Translations under genes and position numbers: made by a program
NCBI RefSeq assembly: GCF_900106535.1
Contig: NZ_FNOH01000004.1
Location: forward strand, 682,001 to 746,000
DNA: 64,000 nt
Direction of reading: 5' to 3'
From: Myxococcus xanthus
GTDB lineage: Bacteria; Myxococcota; Myxococcia; Myxococcales; Myxococcaceae
Shown: positions 10,154-19,486 of the stretch, piece by piece
How positions within the stretch are numbered: the stretch's first letter is position 1
Layout of the letters: each line of letters opens with the position of its first letter
Notes under the pieces: model-generated
Told to the model about the DNA's origin: nothing
Seen by the model: the letters and a program-made list of their open reading frames with translations, nothing else
Database searches by the model: none

Positions 10154-10983
10154 GATGAGCGCGTCCGGGGCTTGCCCAGCGCATGAGTCAGGCGGTCCAA
10201 CACGATGGCCAGGATGACCACCGCGATGCCGCTCTCGAAGCCCAGCCCGATGCGGAGCTGGGTGATGCCCTTCAGGACCTGCTCGCCCAGTCCCCCCGCG
10301 CCAATCATGGCGGAGATGACCACCATGGACAGCGACAGCATGATGGTCTGGTTCACTCCGGCCAGCAGCGTGGGGACGGCGATGGGGAGCTGGACGTTGA
10401 GCAGCGTCTGACGCGGCGTCGCGCCAAACGCGATGGCGGCCTCCACGACTTCAGTGGGCACCTGCCGGATGCCCAGGTTGGTGAGGCGCACCGCGGGCGG
10501 CATGGCGAAGATGACGGTGGCCACCACGCCGGGCACCTTCCCCAGCCGGAAGAAGAGCACCGCGGGGATGAGGTAGACGAAGGCGGGCATCGTCTGCATC
10601 AGGTCCAGGGCGGGCCGCAGCACCCGCTCCACGACGCGGCTGTACGCGGCCCAGATGCCCAGGGGGATGCCCAGTACCAGCGCCACCATCGCCGAGCTGA
10701 GGACCAGCGCCAGCGTCTCCATGGTCGCCTTCCACAGGCCCATGTCCTGGATGAGCAGCATGCCCAGCGCCGTGAAGACGGCCGTGCCCAGGCCGGACAG
10801 GCGCCAGGCGAGCACCATCAACACCGTGATGATGGCGTAGCTGGGCGGCAGGAGCAGCGCGCTCTCCAGGCCGTTGATGCAGGCCGTGAGCCCCGAACGG
10901 ATGGCGTCGAACACCGGCGCGCCGCGCGTGCCCATCCAGTCAATCAGCTCCTCGAAGCCTTCGCCGATTCTCAGTGTGCTCAT
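10150..10983 (-). CDS. proW: Glycine betaine/proline ABC transporter permease
   Basis: This 277-residue inner-membrane permease of the OpuAB/ProW type has about six hydrophobic segments. The EAA loop region reads AAIAFGATPRQTLLNVQLPIAVPTLLAG when scanned across about residues 180-207; its key features are the A-x-x-x-G turn and the following proline. It should form a homodimeric channel for ProX-delivered betaine with the ProV ATPase. Its ATG follows the ATPase stop codon with one base between, and its stop overlaps the binding-protein start. The order ATPase-permease-binding protein is the classical one for this transporter. Confidence 0.93.
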   Translation of the reverse strand: MSTLRIGEGFEELIDWMGTRGAPVFDAIRSGLTACINGLESALLLPPSYAIITVLMVLAWRLSGLGTAVFTALGMLLIQDMGLWKATMETLALVLSSAMVALVLGIPLGIWAAYSRVVERVLRPALDLMQTMPAFVYLIPAVLFFRLGKVPGVVATVIFAMPPAVRLTNLGIRQVPTEVVEAAIAFGATPRQTLLNVQLPIAVPTLLAGVNQTIMLSLSMVVISAMIGAGGLGEQVLKGITQLRIGLGFESGIAVVILAIVLDRLTHALGKPRTRSS

Positions 10984-10984
10984 G

Positions 10985-12169
10985 TCAGGGCTGCTCCCCC
11001 GCGATGCTGGCCAGCAGCGTGGCGCGGCTCACGATGCCCAGGAACGACTGGTCCTCGGCGACGACGGCGATGGGAATCTGAGTCGTGGCCGCCACCGCCA
11101 CCAGCTTCGCCAGCGGCGTGTCCGGTGACGTGGTGGGCAAGTCGGTGACGAGCGCCCCCTCCAGGCTGTGCTTGTTCTCCGCCATGAGCCGCAGCGTGTC
11201 CTCGATGCGCACCAGGCCCACCAGCTTGCGGGCCTGGTTGGTCACGAAGAGCGTGGAGGTGCCCGACTCGCGCATGCGCTTGACGGCCAGGGCGGGCCCG
11301 TCCTTCGGGTGCACCACCGACTCCGGCCGCCGCATGATGGCCCGCGCGGTGAGGACCTTGGTGCGGTCCACGTGCTCCACGAAGGCGCGCACGTAGTCGT
11401 CCGCGGGGCTCCTGAGGATTTCCTCCGGCGTGCCGAGCTGCGCGATGCGCCCGTCCTTCATGATGACGATGCGCCCACCCAGCTTCAGCGCCTCATCCAG
11501 GTCATGGGTGATGAACACGATGGTCTTGTTCATCCGGGACTGGAGCTCCAGCAGCTCGTCCTGCATCTGCCGGCGGATGAGCGGGTCCAACGCGCTGAAG
11601 GCCTCGTCCATGAGCAGGATTTCCGCGTCGGTGGCAATGGCCCGCGCCAGCCCCACGCGCTGCTGCATGCCGCCGCTGAGCTCGTGAGGCAGCTTCTCCT
11701 CGTAGCCCTTCAGGCCCACCAGCTCGAGCGCCTGCATCGCCTTGGACCGCGACTCCCGCCGCTCCAGGCCCTGCATCTCCAGCCCGTACTCCACGTTCCG
11801 GATGACGCTGCGGTGGGGCAGCAGGCCGAAGTTCTGGAACACCATGGCCATCTTCCGGCGCCGGACGTCCAGCAGGCCCGCCCTGTCCGCCCGGGTGACG
11901 TCCACGCCGTCCACGTGCACGCTGCCGGCGGAGGGCTCGATGAGGCGGTTGAGGCAGCGGAGCACCGTGGACTTGCCGCTGCCGGACAGGCCCATGATGA
12001 CGAAGATTTCGCCGGCCTTCACATCGAACGAAGCCTCCTGGATGGCGACGGTGCACCCCGTCTCCTCCAGGATCTGCTGCTTGCTCTGCCCCTTCTCCAG
12101 CAGGGCAATGGCCCGCTCCGGGTTGCCGCCGTAGATCTTCCGCAAGCCACGGACTTCAATCTTCTCCAT
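10985..12169 (-). CDS. proV: Glycine betaine/proline ABC transporter ATP-binding protein with CBS pair
   Basis: This 394-residue ATPase powers betaine import. Start ATG 12169 begins MEKIEVRGLRKIYGG; the frame open upstream lies inside the porin gene and is discarded. The ABC domain covers about residues 1-270 with Walker A GLSGSGKST, signature LSGGMQQRVGLARA, Walker B ILLMDEAFSALDP and switch histidine ITHD. The C-terminal 120 residues form tandem CBS domains, which in OpuA/ProV transporters sense ionic strength and set osmotic activation. It lies 8 bp after the porin gene and 1 bp before the permease gene. Confidence 0.95.
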   Translation of the reverse strand: MEKIEVRGLRKIYGGNPERAIALLEKGQSKQQILEETGCTVAIQEASFDVKAGEIFVIMGLSGSGKSTVLRCLNRLIEPSAGSVHVDGVDVTRADRAGLLDVRRRKMAMVFQNFGLLPHRSVIRNVEYGLEMQGLERRESRSKAMQALELVGLKGYEEKLPHELSGGMQQRVGLARAIATDAEILLMDEAFSALDPLIRRQMQDELLELQSRMNKTIVFITHDLDEALKLGGRIVIMKDGRIAQLGTPEEILRSPADDYVRAFVEHVDRTKVLTARAIMRRPESVVHPKDGPALAVKRMRESGTSTLFVTNQARKLVGLVRIEDTLRLMAENKHSLEGALVTDLPTTSPDTPLAKLVAVAATTQIPIAVVAEDQSFLGIVSRATLLASIAGEQP

Positions 12170-12177
12170 GGGGCATC

Positions 12178-13380
12178 TCAGAAGTAGTAGCCGACGTTGA
12201 TGTTGAAGCGCGTCTCCCACGGGGCATTCGGATCGCCCTCCGCGAGCGCGTGGCCATAAGCAGGCCCCAGCCAGGGCTGGTTCTTCCCGCTGGCCACGTC
12301 CACGTAGGTGTAGACGGGCCCCGCGGTGACGAGCATGCCGAGCACGTTCTGCATCGACGTCTCGAACGCGGCGTTGGCTTTGTCGAAGAGGCTGAAGTCG
12401 TCGTAGAAGGTCAGCTTCGTGATGGGGCCCCACGACACGGGCACGTCGTACGAAAGGCCCGCCGCGTAGACGGTGCCCCGGGTGGCCATCTTGTAGGGCG
12501 CGTCATAGGCCCCCATCGTCACGATGGAGTCGTCGTGGCCCTCGGGGTTCTTCAGGTCGTAGCCGTAGCTGAGGACCTCCATGCGCAGGTTGAACGGGCC
12601 GTAGTAGCCGTCCAGGTGCACCGCGCCAGCCCAGTTCAGGCCATTGCGCTTGGTGACGCTGTTGTAGATCTGCCCGGTCTGCGCGGAGACGCCCACTTCC
12701 GTGCGGCCCAGGTCCCCGTGCTGGAATGTGTACGCCGCGCGTGCATTGAGCTTGTTGCTCTCGTGGTTCGCGCTGTCCACGCCCAGGTACGCCTCGCCCG
12801 GGTTGGAGCTGCTCACCTGCACCACGTCATACGAGTAGCGCGCGCTGTCCGTACTCCGGCCGGTGAAGCTGCCCTCGTCGTTCTTGTAGAAAGCGACCTG
12901 CAGGTCCCATGGCCCCTGCGTGTGGACCAGCTTCAGCCCCAGGTCGTAGTCGTCCTCCATGCCCATGTAGTAGGGCAGGGAGAAGAACCAGTTATGTGAG
13001 GCATAGGGCAGCACGCCGAAGGGCACGCGGTGCACGCCGAACTGGAGCTGGGTCGCCTTCGTGAACTCATAGCCCACCCAGCCGTGGTGGAGCATGGAGT
13101 ACCCCGAATAGAGGCGGTACTCGGCGGACAGCAACACCTTGGAAAGTCTGGCGTCGACATTGAGCCGGAATGTATCGAACGCCACGTCGCCACCGCGGTT
13201 GCGGTTGTCTTCTTCTCCAGGCCACGTCTTGAAGAAGGCATTGAGGCGCAGCGCACCGCCGACCTTGAGCATGTCCGGGTCTTCCACCACCTCCTCCTCG
13301 GCGCGTGCTTCGGGCGCGAGCAGGCAGGTCAATCCAGACAGGAAAAGCGCATGCGAGAAACGGGTAAGACGGGTGGACAA
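12178..13380 (-). CDS. OprP/OprO-like outer-membrane porin, first gene of betaine operon
   Basis: This is about 400 residues from a TTG start at 13380, chosen because GGAG sits 6 nt upstream and the peptide then reads as a signal sequence ending APEARA|E. The mature part alternates short hydrophobic and polar strands, and the C-terminus ends INVGYYF, the terminal aromatic signature of outer-membrane beta-barrels. Segments such as GGALRLNAFFKTW, LNVDARLSKVLLSAEYRLY and FGVHRVPFGV resemble phosphate-selective-porin-type barrels. Only 8 bp separate it from proV, so it probably serves betaine entry across the outer membrane. That substrate is inferred from the operon. Confidence 0.85.
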   Translation of the reverse strand: MSTRLTRFSHALFLSGLTCLLAPEARAEEEVVEDPDMLKVGGALRLNAFFKTWPGEEDNRNRGGDVAFDTFRLNVDARLSKVLLSAEYRLYSGYSMLHHGWVGYEFTKATQLQFGVHRVPFGVLPYASHNWFFSLPYYMGMEDDYDLGLKLVHTQGPWDLQVAFYKNDEGSFTGRSTDSARYSYDVVQVSSSNPGEAYLGVDSANHESNKLNARAAYTFQHGDLGRTEVGVSAQTGQIYNSVTKRNGLNWAGAVHLDGYYGPFNLRMEVLSYGYDLKNPEGHDDSIVTMGAYDAPYKMATRGTVYAAGLSYDVPVSWGPITKLTFYDDFSLFDKANAAFETSMQNVLGMLVTAGPVYTYVDVASGKNQPWLGPAYGHALAEGDPNAPWETRFNINVGYYF

Positions 13381-13848
13381 CCGCAACTCCTGGCAATGGA
13401 CGACAGGCGCGAGCGGACCAGAACAGGCCACACTCGTCCTGAGCGCCAGACTTGGCACAAGGGGCGGCCCTCTCCCGATCCACACTCAGCGAGGACGCTG
13501 GCGCGCGAGACAGTCCACCCAGAGAACAGGGCAGTCAGTCGTTAACAGGTCAGACGGAGCACGTCCATACTTTTGAGCTCAAACAATTTGGCCACTGGGC
13601 GCCGCCCGCCTGCTCGCGGGGCATGCGCGGCGCGCCCGCCAACCCACACGGGCGGCTCAAGGCGCCCGTGTCACCGTCACGGGGGATAGGTCCGAAACGC
13701 CCTCTACCGGAACGACTCCCTGCCCAGGGACTCCGCTGTCTATCTCATCATTCCGTGACGCTTCAGCGGCCGGGGCGTCAAATCCAGATGCCCCTCCCCT
13801 GTTGCCGGCGATGCCGCTCAAGCCCACGGACGACGACTGCCATCAGTG
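13381..13848. other. Intergenic region upstream of the porin-proVWX operon, 468 bp
   Basis: This gap lies between the WD40 gene end and the porin start, both on the minus strand, and should hold the operon promoter. A relatively AT-rich patch around 13565-13595 (ttttgagctcaaacaattt) is the likeliest promoter area. A 9-bp hairpin (13646-13654 with 13663-13671) may end the WD40 transcript. No protein frame here looks real. Confidence 0.45.
13646..13671 (-). terminator. Possible terminator hairpin after the WD40 gene
   Basis: A perfect 9-bp stem ACACGGGCG/CGCCCGTGT with an 8-nt loop lies about 180 bp past the WD40 stop codon. There is no T-run, so the call rests on the inverted repeat and position only. 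Confidence 0.3.
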
Positions 13849-15930
13849 TCAGTGGAGAGTGAACGCGCCCCGCAAGTCATCCCAGGCCAGCCCATGGCGC
13901 CGCAGAATCCGCGTCAGGTCCGGCTCCACGGGCGGCGGGAGTGCGAAGGCGTCGAAGCCCAGCAGGTGGAACGTCCGGTCGGAAGCCGCTGCCGCCAGCC
14001 ACGCTCCATCCGAAGAGAAGGTCACGGCGGAGACGAACCCCTGCAACCCGGGCACCTCCCCCATGAGCGCCCCGTCGGGAAGCCGCCAGACCTTCATCTC
14101 TCCTCCCACTCCGCCGGACGCCACGAACGCCCCCTGAGGCGCCATCGCGAGCGACAAGACGCCTACCGTGAGCGAATCCATCGACGTCAGCACGCGGCCG
14201 TCATCTGGGCTCCAGAGCCGGATGGGCTGACGCATTCCCGCGGTCAGCAACTCCCCGGACGCCAGGAACGTGACGGCGCGGACCCGGTCGCCCGCCTCCA
14301 GGACGCGAATCACCGTGCCTCGCGCCACGTCCCAGATACGCACCGTGTGGTCCGCCGCGCCCGAAGCCAGCCTTTGCCCCGTGGCATCGAATGCCAATGC
14401 CCACGCCTTCCCGGTGTGCCCTGTCAGCCGGGCCACCTGGGTCGCGGAGGGGACAGCCCACAGCACGACGTCCTGCGCCACTCCCGCGGCGAGCAATGCG
14501 CCGTCTGGGCTGAAGGCCAACGCCCGGATGGATTCGCGCGCGGCCGGAATCACCATCAGCTGATTTCCGGACCGGACGTCTCGCACACGCACCTCCCCCT
14601 TCAACGTGCCCACCGCGAGCAACCGCCGGTCCGCGCTCACGGCCACGGCCCCCACGGCGTCCGGTGCCTCCAGGCGGGAGTGGAGTTCGCCTCCGGCCGA
14701 GACTGACCAGCTCCGCAGACCGTCCTCCCCACCCGACACGAAGGCGTCTGGCCCCACGGAGGTCAGCACCTCAGGCCAGGCGGGAAGCTCCCGCAGCAGG
14801 ACGTCCGGAGGCACCTCCGGCCGCGACCAGACCTTCAGGACACCGTCCATGCCACCGGAAGCGAACGTGCGTCCGTCCGGAGACAGGGCCACGGCCATCA
14901 CGAAGGTCCGGTGCGCATCCAACCGCTCCAGGACCTCGCCACCGCCGCGCACGTCCACGCGCTGCACGCGCCCCTCCCACCCCGCCTGCACGAGCTGCTG
15001 GAAACCCGCATCGATGGCCACGGCCGAAAGCGCCCCCGTGTTGCGCTGCACGTCGAGCAGGGCCCCGGTCCGGGCATCCCAGAAACGGATGGCACGGTCC
15101 GCGGACGCGGTCATCACCCGCTCGCCATCCGCGGAGAACGCACAGGACTCCACCTTGTCCCCGTGTCCCGTCAGCCGGTGCAGTTCGCGACGCGCCGTCA
15201 GCTCCCACACCCGCGCGGTCCGGTCCATGCTCGACGACACGAGCCGTCCTCCGTCGGGGGAGAAGGCCACCGCGATGACGATGTCGTCATGCGTGAACCT
15301 GAGCACCTCCGCGCCGTCGCGGATGCGCCAGACACGAACCGTCCGGTCCAGTCCACCACTCGCCAGCCACTCACCATCCGGGGAGAAGGCCAGGCCCCGC
15401 ACGACATCCGTGTGCCCGGACAGCAAGGCCACCCTGCGCCCCTGCTTCCAGTCCCAGAGCCAGAGCGCGCCGGGCCTGCCCGCGGCGGCCAGCCACCGGC
15501 CATCGGGAGAGAACGCGACGGCATGGAGCTCGGCTTCGTGGCCCTTCAGCTCCGCCACCTGCGCCCCGGCCGCCACGTCCCAGACGCGCACGACCGCGTC
15601 ATACCCTCCCGACGCCAGCAGCCTGCCGTCCGGTGAGAAGGCCAGCGCCAGCACCGAACCCTCGAACTGCTTCGCCCACTCGAGCGACGAGGCGCGCTTC
15701 TCCGCCCACACCTGTCCCCAGCGCGCCGTGGGTGAGTCTTCCGTGTGTCTCGCGGACGCGAAGTAGCCCGCGGCCAGGGCCCATTGCTTCGTCTCGATGG
15801 CCGCGTCACCGCGGGCCCGGAAGAGTTCGGACCGAGCGTCTCGCCCCCCAAGGTCCTCGGACGAGGAGCGTCGCCCCGCGCAGGACACCGTGAGCAGGAC
15901 CAGGACCCACCACCACGAACGGAGGCGCAT
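13849..15930 (-). CDS. WD40-repeat lipoprotein with fourteen repeats
   Basis: This 693-residue protein starts at ATG 15930, which gives a signal peptide with the lipobox LLTVSC. Residues about 100-650 hold fourteen recognisable WD40 units of the pattern AVAFSPDGxxLASGG...VRVWD; I counted the conserved core of each. Fourteen units fit two seven-bladed propellers. Units 6, 8 and 13 are the most degenerate. An N-terminal helical stretch after the lipobox may be TPR-like. WD40 propellers act as protein interaction platforms, and a lipid-anchored envelope scaffold is the simplest reading. No kinase domain is attached, unlike many myxobacterial WD40 proteins. Confidence 0.88.
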   Translation of the reverse strand: MRLRSWWWVLVLLTVSCAGRRSSSEDLGGRDARSELFRARGDAAIETKQWALAAGYFASARHTEDSPTARWGQVWAEKRASSLEWAKQFEGSVLALAFSPDGRLLASGGYDAVVRVWDVAAGAQVAELKGHEAELHAVAFSPDGRWLAAAGRPGALWLWDWKQGRRVALLSGHTDVVRGLAFSPDGEWLASGGLDRTVRVWRIRDGAEVLRFTHDDIVIAVAFSPDGGRLVSSSMDRTARVWELTARRELHRLTGHGDKVESCAFSADGERVMTASADRAIRFWDARTGALLDVQRNTGALSAVAIDAGFQQLVQAGWEGRVQRVDVRGGGEVLERLDAHRTFVMAVALSPDGRTFASGGMDGVLKVWSRPEVPPDVLLRELPAWPEVLTSVGPDAFVSGGEDGLRSWSVSAGGELHSRLEAPDAVGAVAVSADRRLLAVGTLKGEVRVRDVRSGNQLMVIPAARESIRALAFSPDGALLAAGVAQDVVLWAVPSATQVARLTGHTGKAWALAFDATGQRLASGAADHTVRIWDVARGTVIRVLEAGDRVRAVTFLASGELLTAGMRQPIRLWSPDDGRVLTSMDSLTVGVLSLAMAPQGAFVASGGVGGEMKVWRLPDGALMGEVPGLQGFVSAVTFSSDGAWLAAAASDRTFHLLGFDAFALPPPVEPDLTRILRRHGLAWDDLRGAFTLH

Positions 15931-16211
15931 TCCGGATTCATCACCCGGGGCATGGCCCCGGCACAATCCCCTTCGCCCAGCGCATGAGCCCGTGGCGGAA
16001 CCGACACCGAGCATCACCGGCTTTCCTGCTTTCGCATTCTCTAGGGTGGCTGGACCGTACACATCCCCAGGGCCTCACGTGTTTCGAAACGCCCCCTCCT
16101 GCCGTGCATGGTTGGTCGTGGGCGCCCAACCCCACGCAGTTCACGCCGTAAGCCAGGCGCACCACCGCGACGGTTCGCCCTTCCGACTCAGCGAACCATC
16201 ACGGTCGCTCG

Positions 16212-16530
16212 TCAGAACGAGTAGCGCACTCCGAACCGCACCTGTAGCGGCGGCAGGACATACAAGGGGGGCACCCCGTCAGACTCCACCGAGCGCCCCT
16301 CTCCCAACCACGCCCCCGGCTGCGTATTCAACAAGTTGAGTGCAGCAAGCTCGAAGGACACCGACTCGAACCTCGACACTTGATACTTCAAGTCCATTTC
16401 ACGCCAGCATGGCACGGCGACTTGCCCATGGATTGACAATCTCCATCCCGCGCTGCCGCTCTGGACATAGTCATCACCAGACAACCATCCGGGAGCCGGG
16501 CCCTCCAGAGCTCGAACTCAAACCCTGTGG
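16212..16530 (-). pseudogene. C-terminal remnant of a TonB-dependent receptor
   Basis: Reading leftward, one frame from about 16525 gives TGFEFELWRARLPDG. A second frame continues as WREMDLKYQVSRFESVSFEL, AALNLLNTQPGAW and finally VRFGVRYSF at the stop (16212). These are the last strands of a TonB-dependent receptor barrel, including the terminal aromatic residue. The two blocks lie in different frames and nothing upstream continues the protein, so this is a decayed, frameshifted tail of about 100 codons. Its intact length would have been 700-1000 residues. Confidence 0.6.
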
Positions 16531-16732
16531 CGCTGAAGGAAGACGAAGCTCCTGGTCTGCCCCCTCTCCCCTATCGGGCCTACCAAGCGCCACGTCCTCG
16601 TCCCTCCGCCAACGCGTGCCTGGGCGCCCCCTCCCGCCCACCTGCCGTGAACGCGCCTTCGCGCTCGCCGACCGTCGTCCCTAGCTTGGCTGTAGGGGCC
16701 TTTCCCATCACGGCCCCACGGAGGAGAAAGCC

Positions 16733-18181
16733 ATGCCCCTGGACCCTCGAAGTGAGCCTGCGCGAACAGGCGAAGGACGACCGCCCGGGCTGCCCCCAGG
16801 CCGGGTCGAGCAGTTACGGGCCCGCTTGCGCGGCCGGCTCGTGCGCCCGGGGGACGCGGACTACGAGGAGCACTGCCGCGTCTACAACGCCATGATTCAC
16901 AAGCGGCCAGCGTTGATTGCCCGATGCGCCGACGTGGCGGACGTCCTCGCGGCGGTGGAGTTCGCACGCGAGCAGGGCCTCATGCTCGCGGTCCGTGGGG
17001 GTGGGCACAACGGTGCCGGCCTGGGCACCTGCGACGGGGGGCTCGTCGTCGACCTGTCACTCATGCGCGGCGTCCGGGTCGCCCCCGAATCAGGCACCGT
17101 GCGTGTCGCGGGAGGAAGCGTCTGGGGCGAAGTCGACCATGCCACCCACGCGTTCGGGCTCGCCGTTCCCTCGGGAATCATCTCCACCACGGGCGTCGGG
17201 GGCCTCACCCTGGGTGGTGGCCTGGGCCACCTCTCGCGTCGCTACGGCCTCACCATCGACAGCCTGCTCGCCGTGGACATGGTGCTGGCGGACGGGCGCT
17301 TCGTCACCGCGAACGCCCAGCAGCACCCGGACCTGTTCTGGGCCGTGCGCGGCGGTGGCGGCAACTTCGGCGTCGCCACGTCCTTCCTCTTCCAGGCCCA
17401 CCCGGTGGACACCATCCTGGGAGGGCCGACGCTCTGGCCCCTGGAACGCGCCGAGGAGGTGATGCGGTGGTACCGCGAGTTCATCCCCACCGCGCCCGAG
17501 ACACTCACCGGCTTCTTCGCCTTCCTGGTCGTCCCGCCCGCGGCGCCCTTCCCGCCCCACCTGCACTTGCAGAAGATGTGCGCGGTGGTGTGGTGCTACA
17601 CCGGAGACCCGGCTCAAGCCGACGCGCTCTTCGCGCCCGTGCGCGCCATGGCCCCCGCGCTCGACGGCGTGCAGACCATGCCCTACCCCGCGCTGCAGAC
17701 CATGTTCGATGCGCTCTATCCGCCGGGCCTCCAATGGTACTGGCGCGCGGACTTCGTGCGGGAGCTGGGGGACGAAGCCATCTCCCGACACGTGGCGTTC
17801 GCCCACCGACTGCCCACGATGCACTCCACCATGCACCTCTATCCCATCGACGGAGCGGCGCACCGGGCGGCACCAGGCGACACCGCCTTCAGCTTCCGGG
17901 ACGCGCGGTGGGCGGAGGTCATCGTCGGAGTGGACCCCTCTCCTGACAAGGCCGGGGACATCACCACCTGGACGAAGGACTATTGGAATGCCCTGCATCC
18001 CTATTCCGCGGGCGGCGCCTACGTGAACTTCCTCATGGAGGAGGGCCAGGAACGCGTCCAGGCGACGTACCAGGACAACTACGCAAGGCTGGTGGAAGTA
18101 AAGGACCGCTACGACCCGAACAACCTTTTCCGCGTGAATCAAAACATCCGCCCCAGCACCGGCACGCCGCTTCGCCATTAA
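16733..18181 (+). CDS. FAD-linked oxidase (BBE-type berberine-bridge enzyme family)
   Basis: This 482-residue flavoenzyme has an FAD_binding_4 domain (about residues 55-225) and a C-terminal BBE segment ending YDPNNLFRVNQNI. RGGGHN carries the histidine (H92) that normally binds FAD covalently. The second covalent site, a cysteine in the GG-x-C-G-T loop, is replaced by GGGLGHLSR, so a single histidyl-FAD link is predicted. Such oxidases act on sugars or secondary metabolites with oxygen; the substrate here is unknown. A strong GGAGGAG ribosome site precedes ATG 16733. Expression may be single or linked to the methyltransferase 99 bp downstream. Confidence 0.88.
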   Translation: MPLDPRSEPARTGEGRPPGLPPGRVEQLRARLRGRLVRPGDADYEEHCRVYNAMIHKRPALIARCADVADVLAAVEFAREQGLMLAVRGGGHNGAGLGTCDGGLVVDLSLMRGVRVAPESGTVRVAGGSVWGEVDHATHAFGLAVPSGIISTTGVGGLTLGGGLGHLSRRYGLTIDSLLAVDMVLADGRFVTANAQQHPDLFWAVRGGGGNFGVATSFLFQAHPVDTILGGPTLWPLERAEEVMRWYREFIPTAPETLTGFFAFLVVPPAAPFPPHLHLQKMCAVVWCYTGDPAQADALFAPVRAMAPALDGVQTMPYPALQTMFDALYPPGLQWYWRADFVRELGDEAISRHVAFAHRLPTMHSTMHLYPIDGAAHRAAPGDTAFSFRDARWAEVIVGVDPSPDKAGDITTWTKDYWNALHPYSAGGAYVNFLMEEGQERVQATYQDNYARLVEVKDRYDPNNLFRVNQNIRPSTGTPLRH

Positions 18182-18280
18182 GCAACCATTCGCACGCGCC
18201 ATTGCTCGCCCGGAGCGGCCTCGGTTGGTACCTTCCGTGCCCGCAGTTCGCTCCACCACCAACGGCGAGGAGACAGAGGC

Positions 18281-19486
18281 ATGGCGACGGGCTTCGAGGC
18301 TTACAGGATGGAGGACCCCACGCTCCTGGCGAATGTGCGCGAGGCCCTGCTGCAATCCTACTTCGCGGACTTCGATGCAGGCTTCCTGAAGTCGCCGGCC
18401 GGCCAGTCGGACATCGCGGACCATGTGGATGGCCGTTACAACCGGTGCATCGACCACGTACTGCCCTGGCTCGCGCGCTACACGAAGCTGGGCAAGGCGA
18501 ACGTCGTCGAGCTGGGCTGTGGCACGGGCTCCAGCACGGCGGCCTTTGCCCAGGTTGCCAGCCACGTCACGGGGTACGACATCCACGCGCCCTCCGTGCG
18601 CGCGGCCCAAAGCCGCATGAAGGCCCTGGGATTGCGCAACGTCGACACGCGCGTCGTGGAACCCGCGAAGTTGCTGGAACAACTGAGGCAGGAGAACCCC
18701 CAGGGCGCCGACATCTTCGTGCTGTACGCGGTGCTCGAACATCAGACGCCCGCCGAGCGACTGGAGACGCTCCGCACCGGCTGGGACCTGCTGCGTCCCG
18801 GAGGACTGCTCGTCGTCGTGGATACGCCCAACCGGCTCGTGTACTTCGACGCGCACACGTCCCTGATGCCGTTCTTCCACTTCCTGCCGCCTGAACTCGG
18901 GTGGCCGTATGCCTCGCGTTCCCCCCGCGAGAACTTCCGAGATTCGATGGCCCAGGCGTCTGCCAAAGACGCCCCCATGCTGCTGACCCGATGGGGCATC
19001 GGCGTCAGCCACCATGAGCTCGAGCTGGCGCTGGGGGACATCGACCCCTTGTTGGTGGGGACGGGCTTCGAGCCAGAAGTGCTCGACATGTTCCCTGTCA
19101 CACTCGACGAAGAGGTGCTGCGTCTATACGTGGAGAAGAGCGGCGCTCGCGTACCCAAGGCCCTCACCCGGAACACGCTGAACTTCGTTCTTCGCAAGGG
19201 CGACAACGCCGACCTCATCGCCCGCCGGCCTTCGCCGCCTCCGGTTCGACACCTCGTCAACGAGACGTCGAACCCGGTCCAGGCGCAACGCCTCCACGAA
19301 CTGGAACATCGTCTCCTGGAGCAGGCCCAGCGCATCCGGGAGCTGGAAGAGCACATCGCCACCCCGCCCCTGCGACACCAACTCGTTGATCAGCTCAACG
19401 GCGCCCTCAAACAGACGGCCCTTCACCGTCAGGCCCGGAAGCTCGTCGAATGGTCGGTGGGCCGCGTCAAGCGCGCCTCGCGCTGA
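18281..19486 (+). CDS. Class I SAM-dependent methyltransferase with coiled-coil tail
   Basis: This 401-residue protein contains a Rossmann methyltransferase domain with motif I VVELGCGTGSS (residues 75-85), an acidic motif II in GYDIHAPS and a motif IV-like block FVLYAVLEHQ. After the catalytic domain (to about 290) comes a region unlike common methyltransferases, then a heptad-rich stretch LEHRLLEQAQRIRELEEHI near 345-363. That layout resembles methyltransferases acting on surface polysaccharide or glycolipid, but the acceptor is not determinable. The ribosome site is GGAGACAGAGGC before ATG 18281. Confidence 0.85.
   Translation: MATGFEAYRMEDPTLLANVREALLQSYFADFDAGFLKSPAGQSDIADHVDGRYNRCIDHVLPWLARYTKLGKANVVELGCGTGSSTAAFAQVASHVTGYDIHAPSVRAAQSRMKALGLRNVDTRVVEPAKLLEQLRQENPQGADIFVLYAVLEHQTPAERLETLRTGWDLLRPGGLLVVVDTPNRLVYFDAHTSLMPFFHFLPPELGWPYASRSPRENFRDSMAQASAKDAPMLLTRWGIGVSHHELELALGDIDPLLVGTGFEPEVLDMFPVTLDEEVLRLYVEKSGARVPKALTRNTLNFVLRKGDNADLIARRPSPPPVRHLVNETSNPVQAQRLHELEHRLLEQAQRIRELEEHIATPPLRHQLVDQLNGALKQTALHRQARKLVEWSVGRVKRASR

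Noticed and set aside
17090..19015. Minus-strand frame of 641 codons across the FAD oxidase and methyltransferase
   Set aside because: It is the shadow of two well-supported plus-strand genes. Its composition is His/Arg/Gly-rich with no domain pattern.
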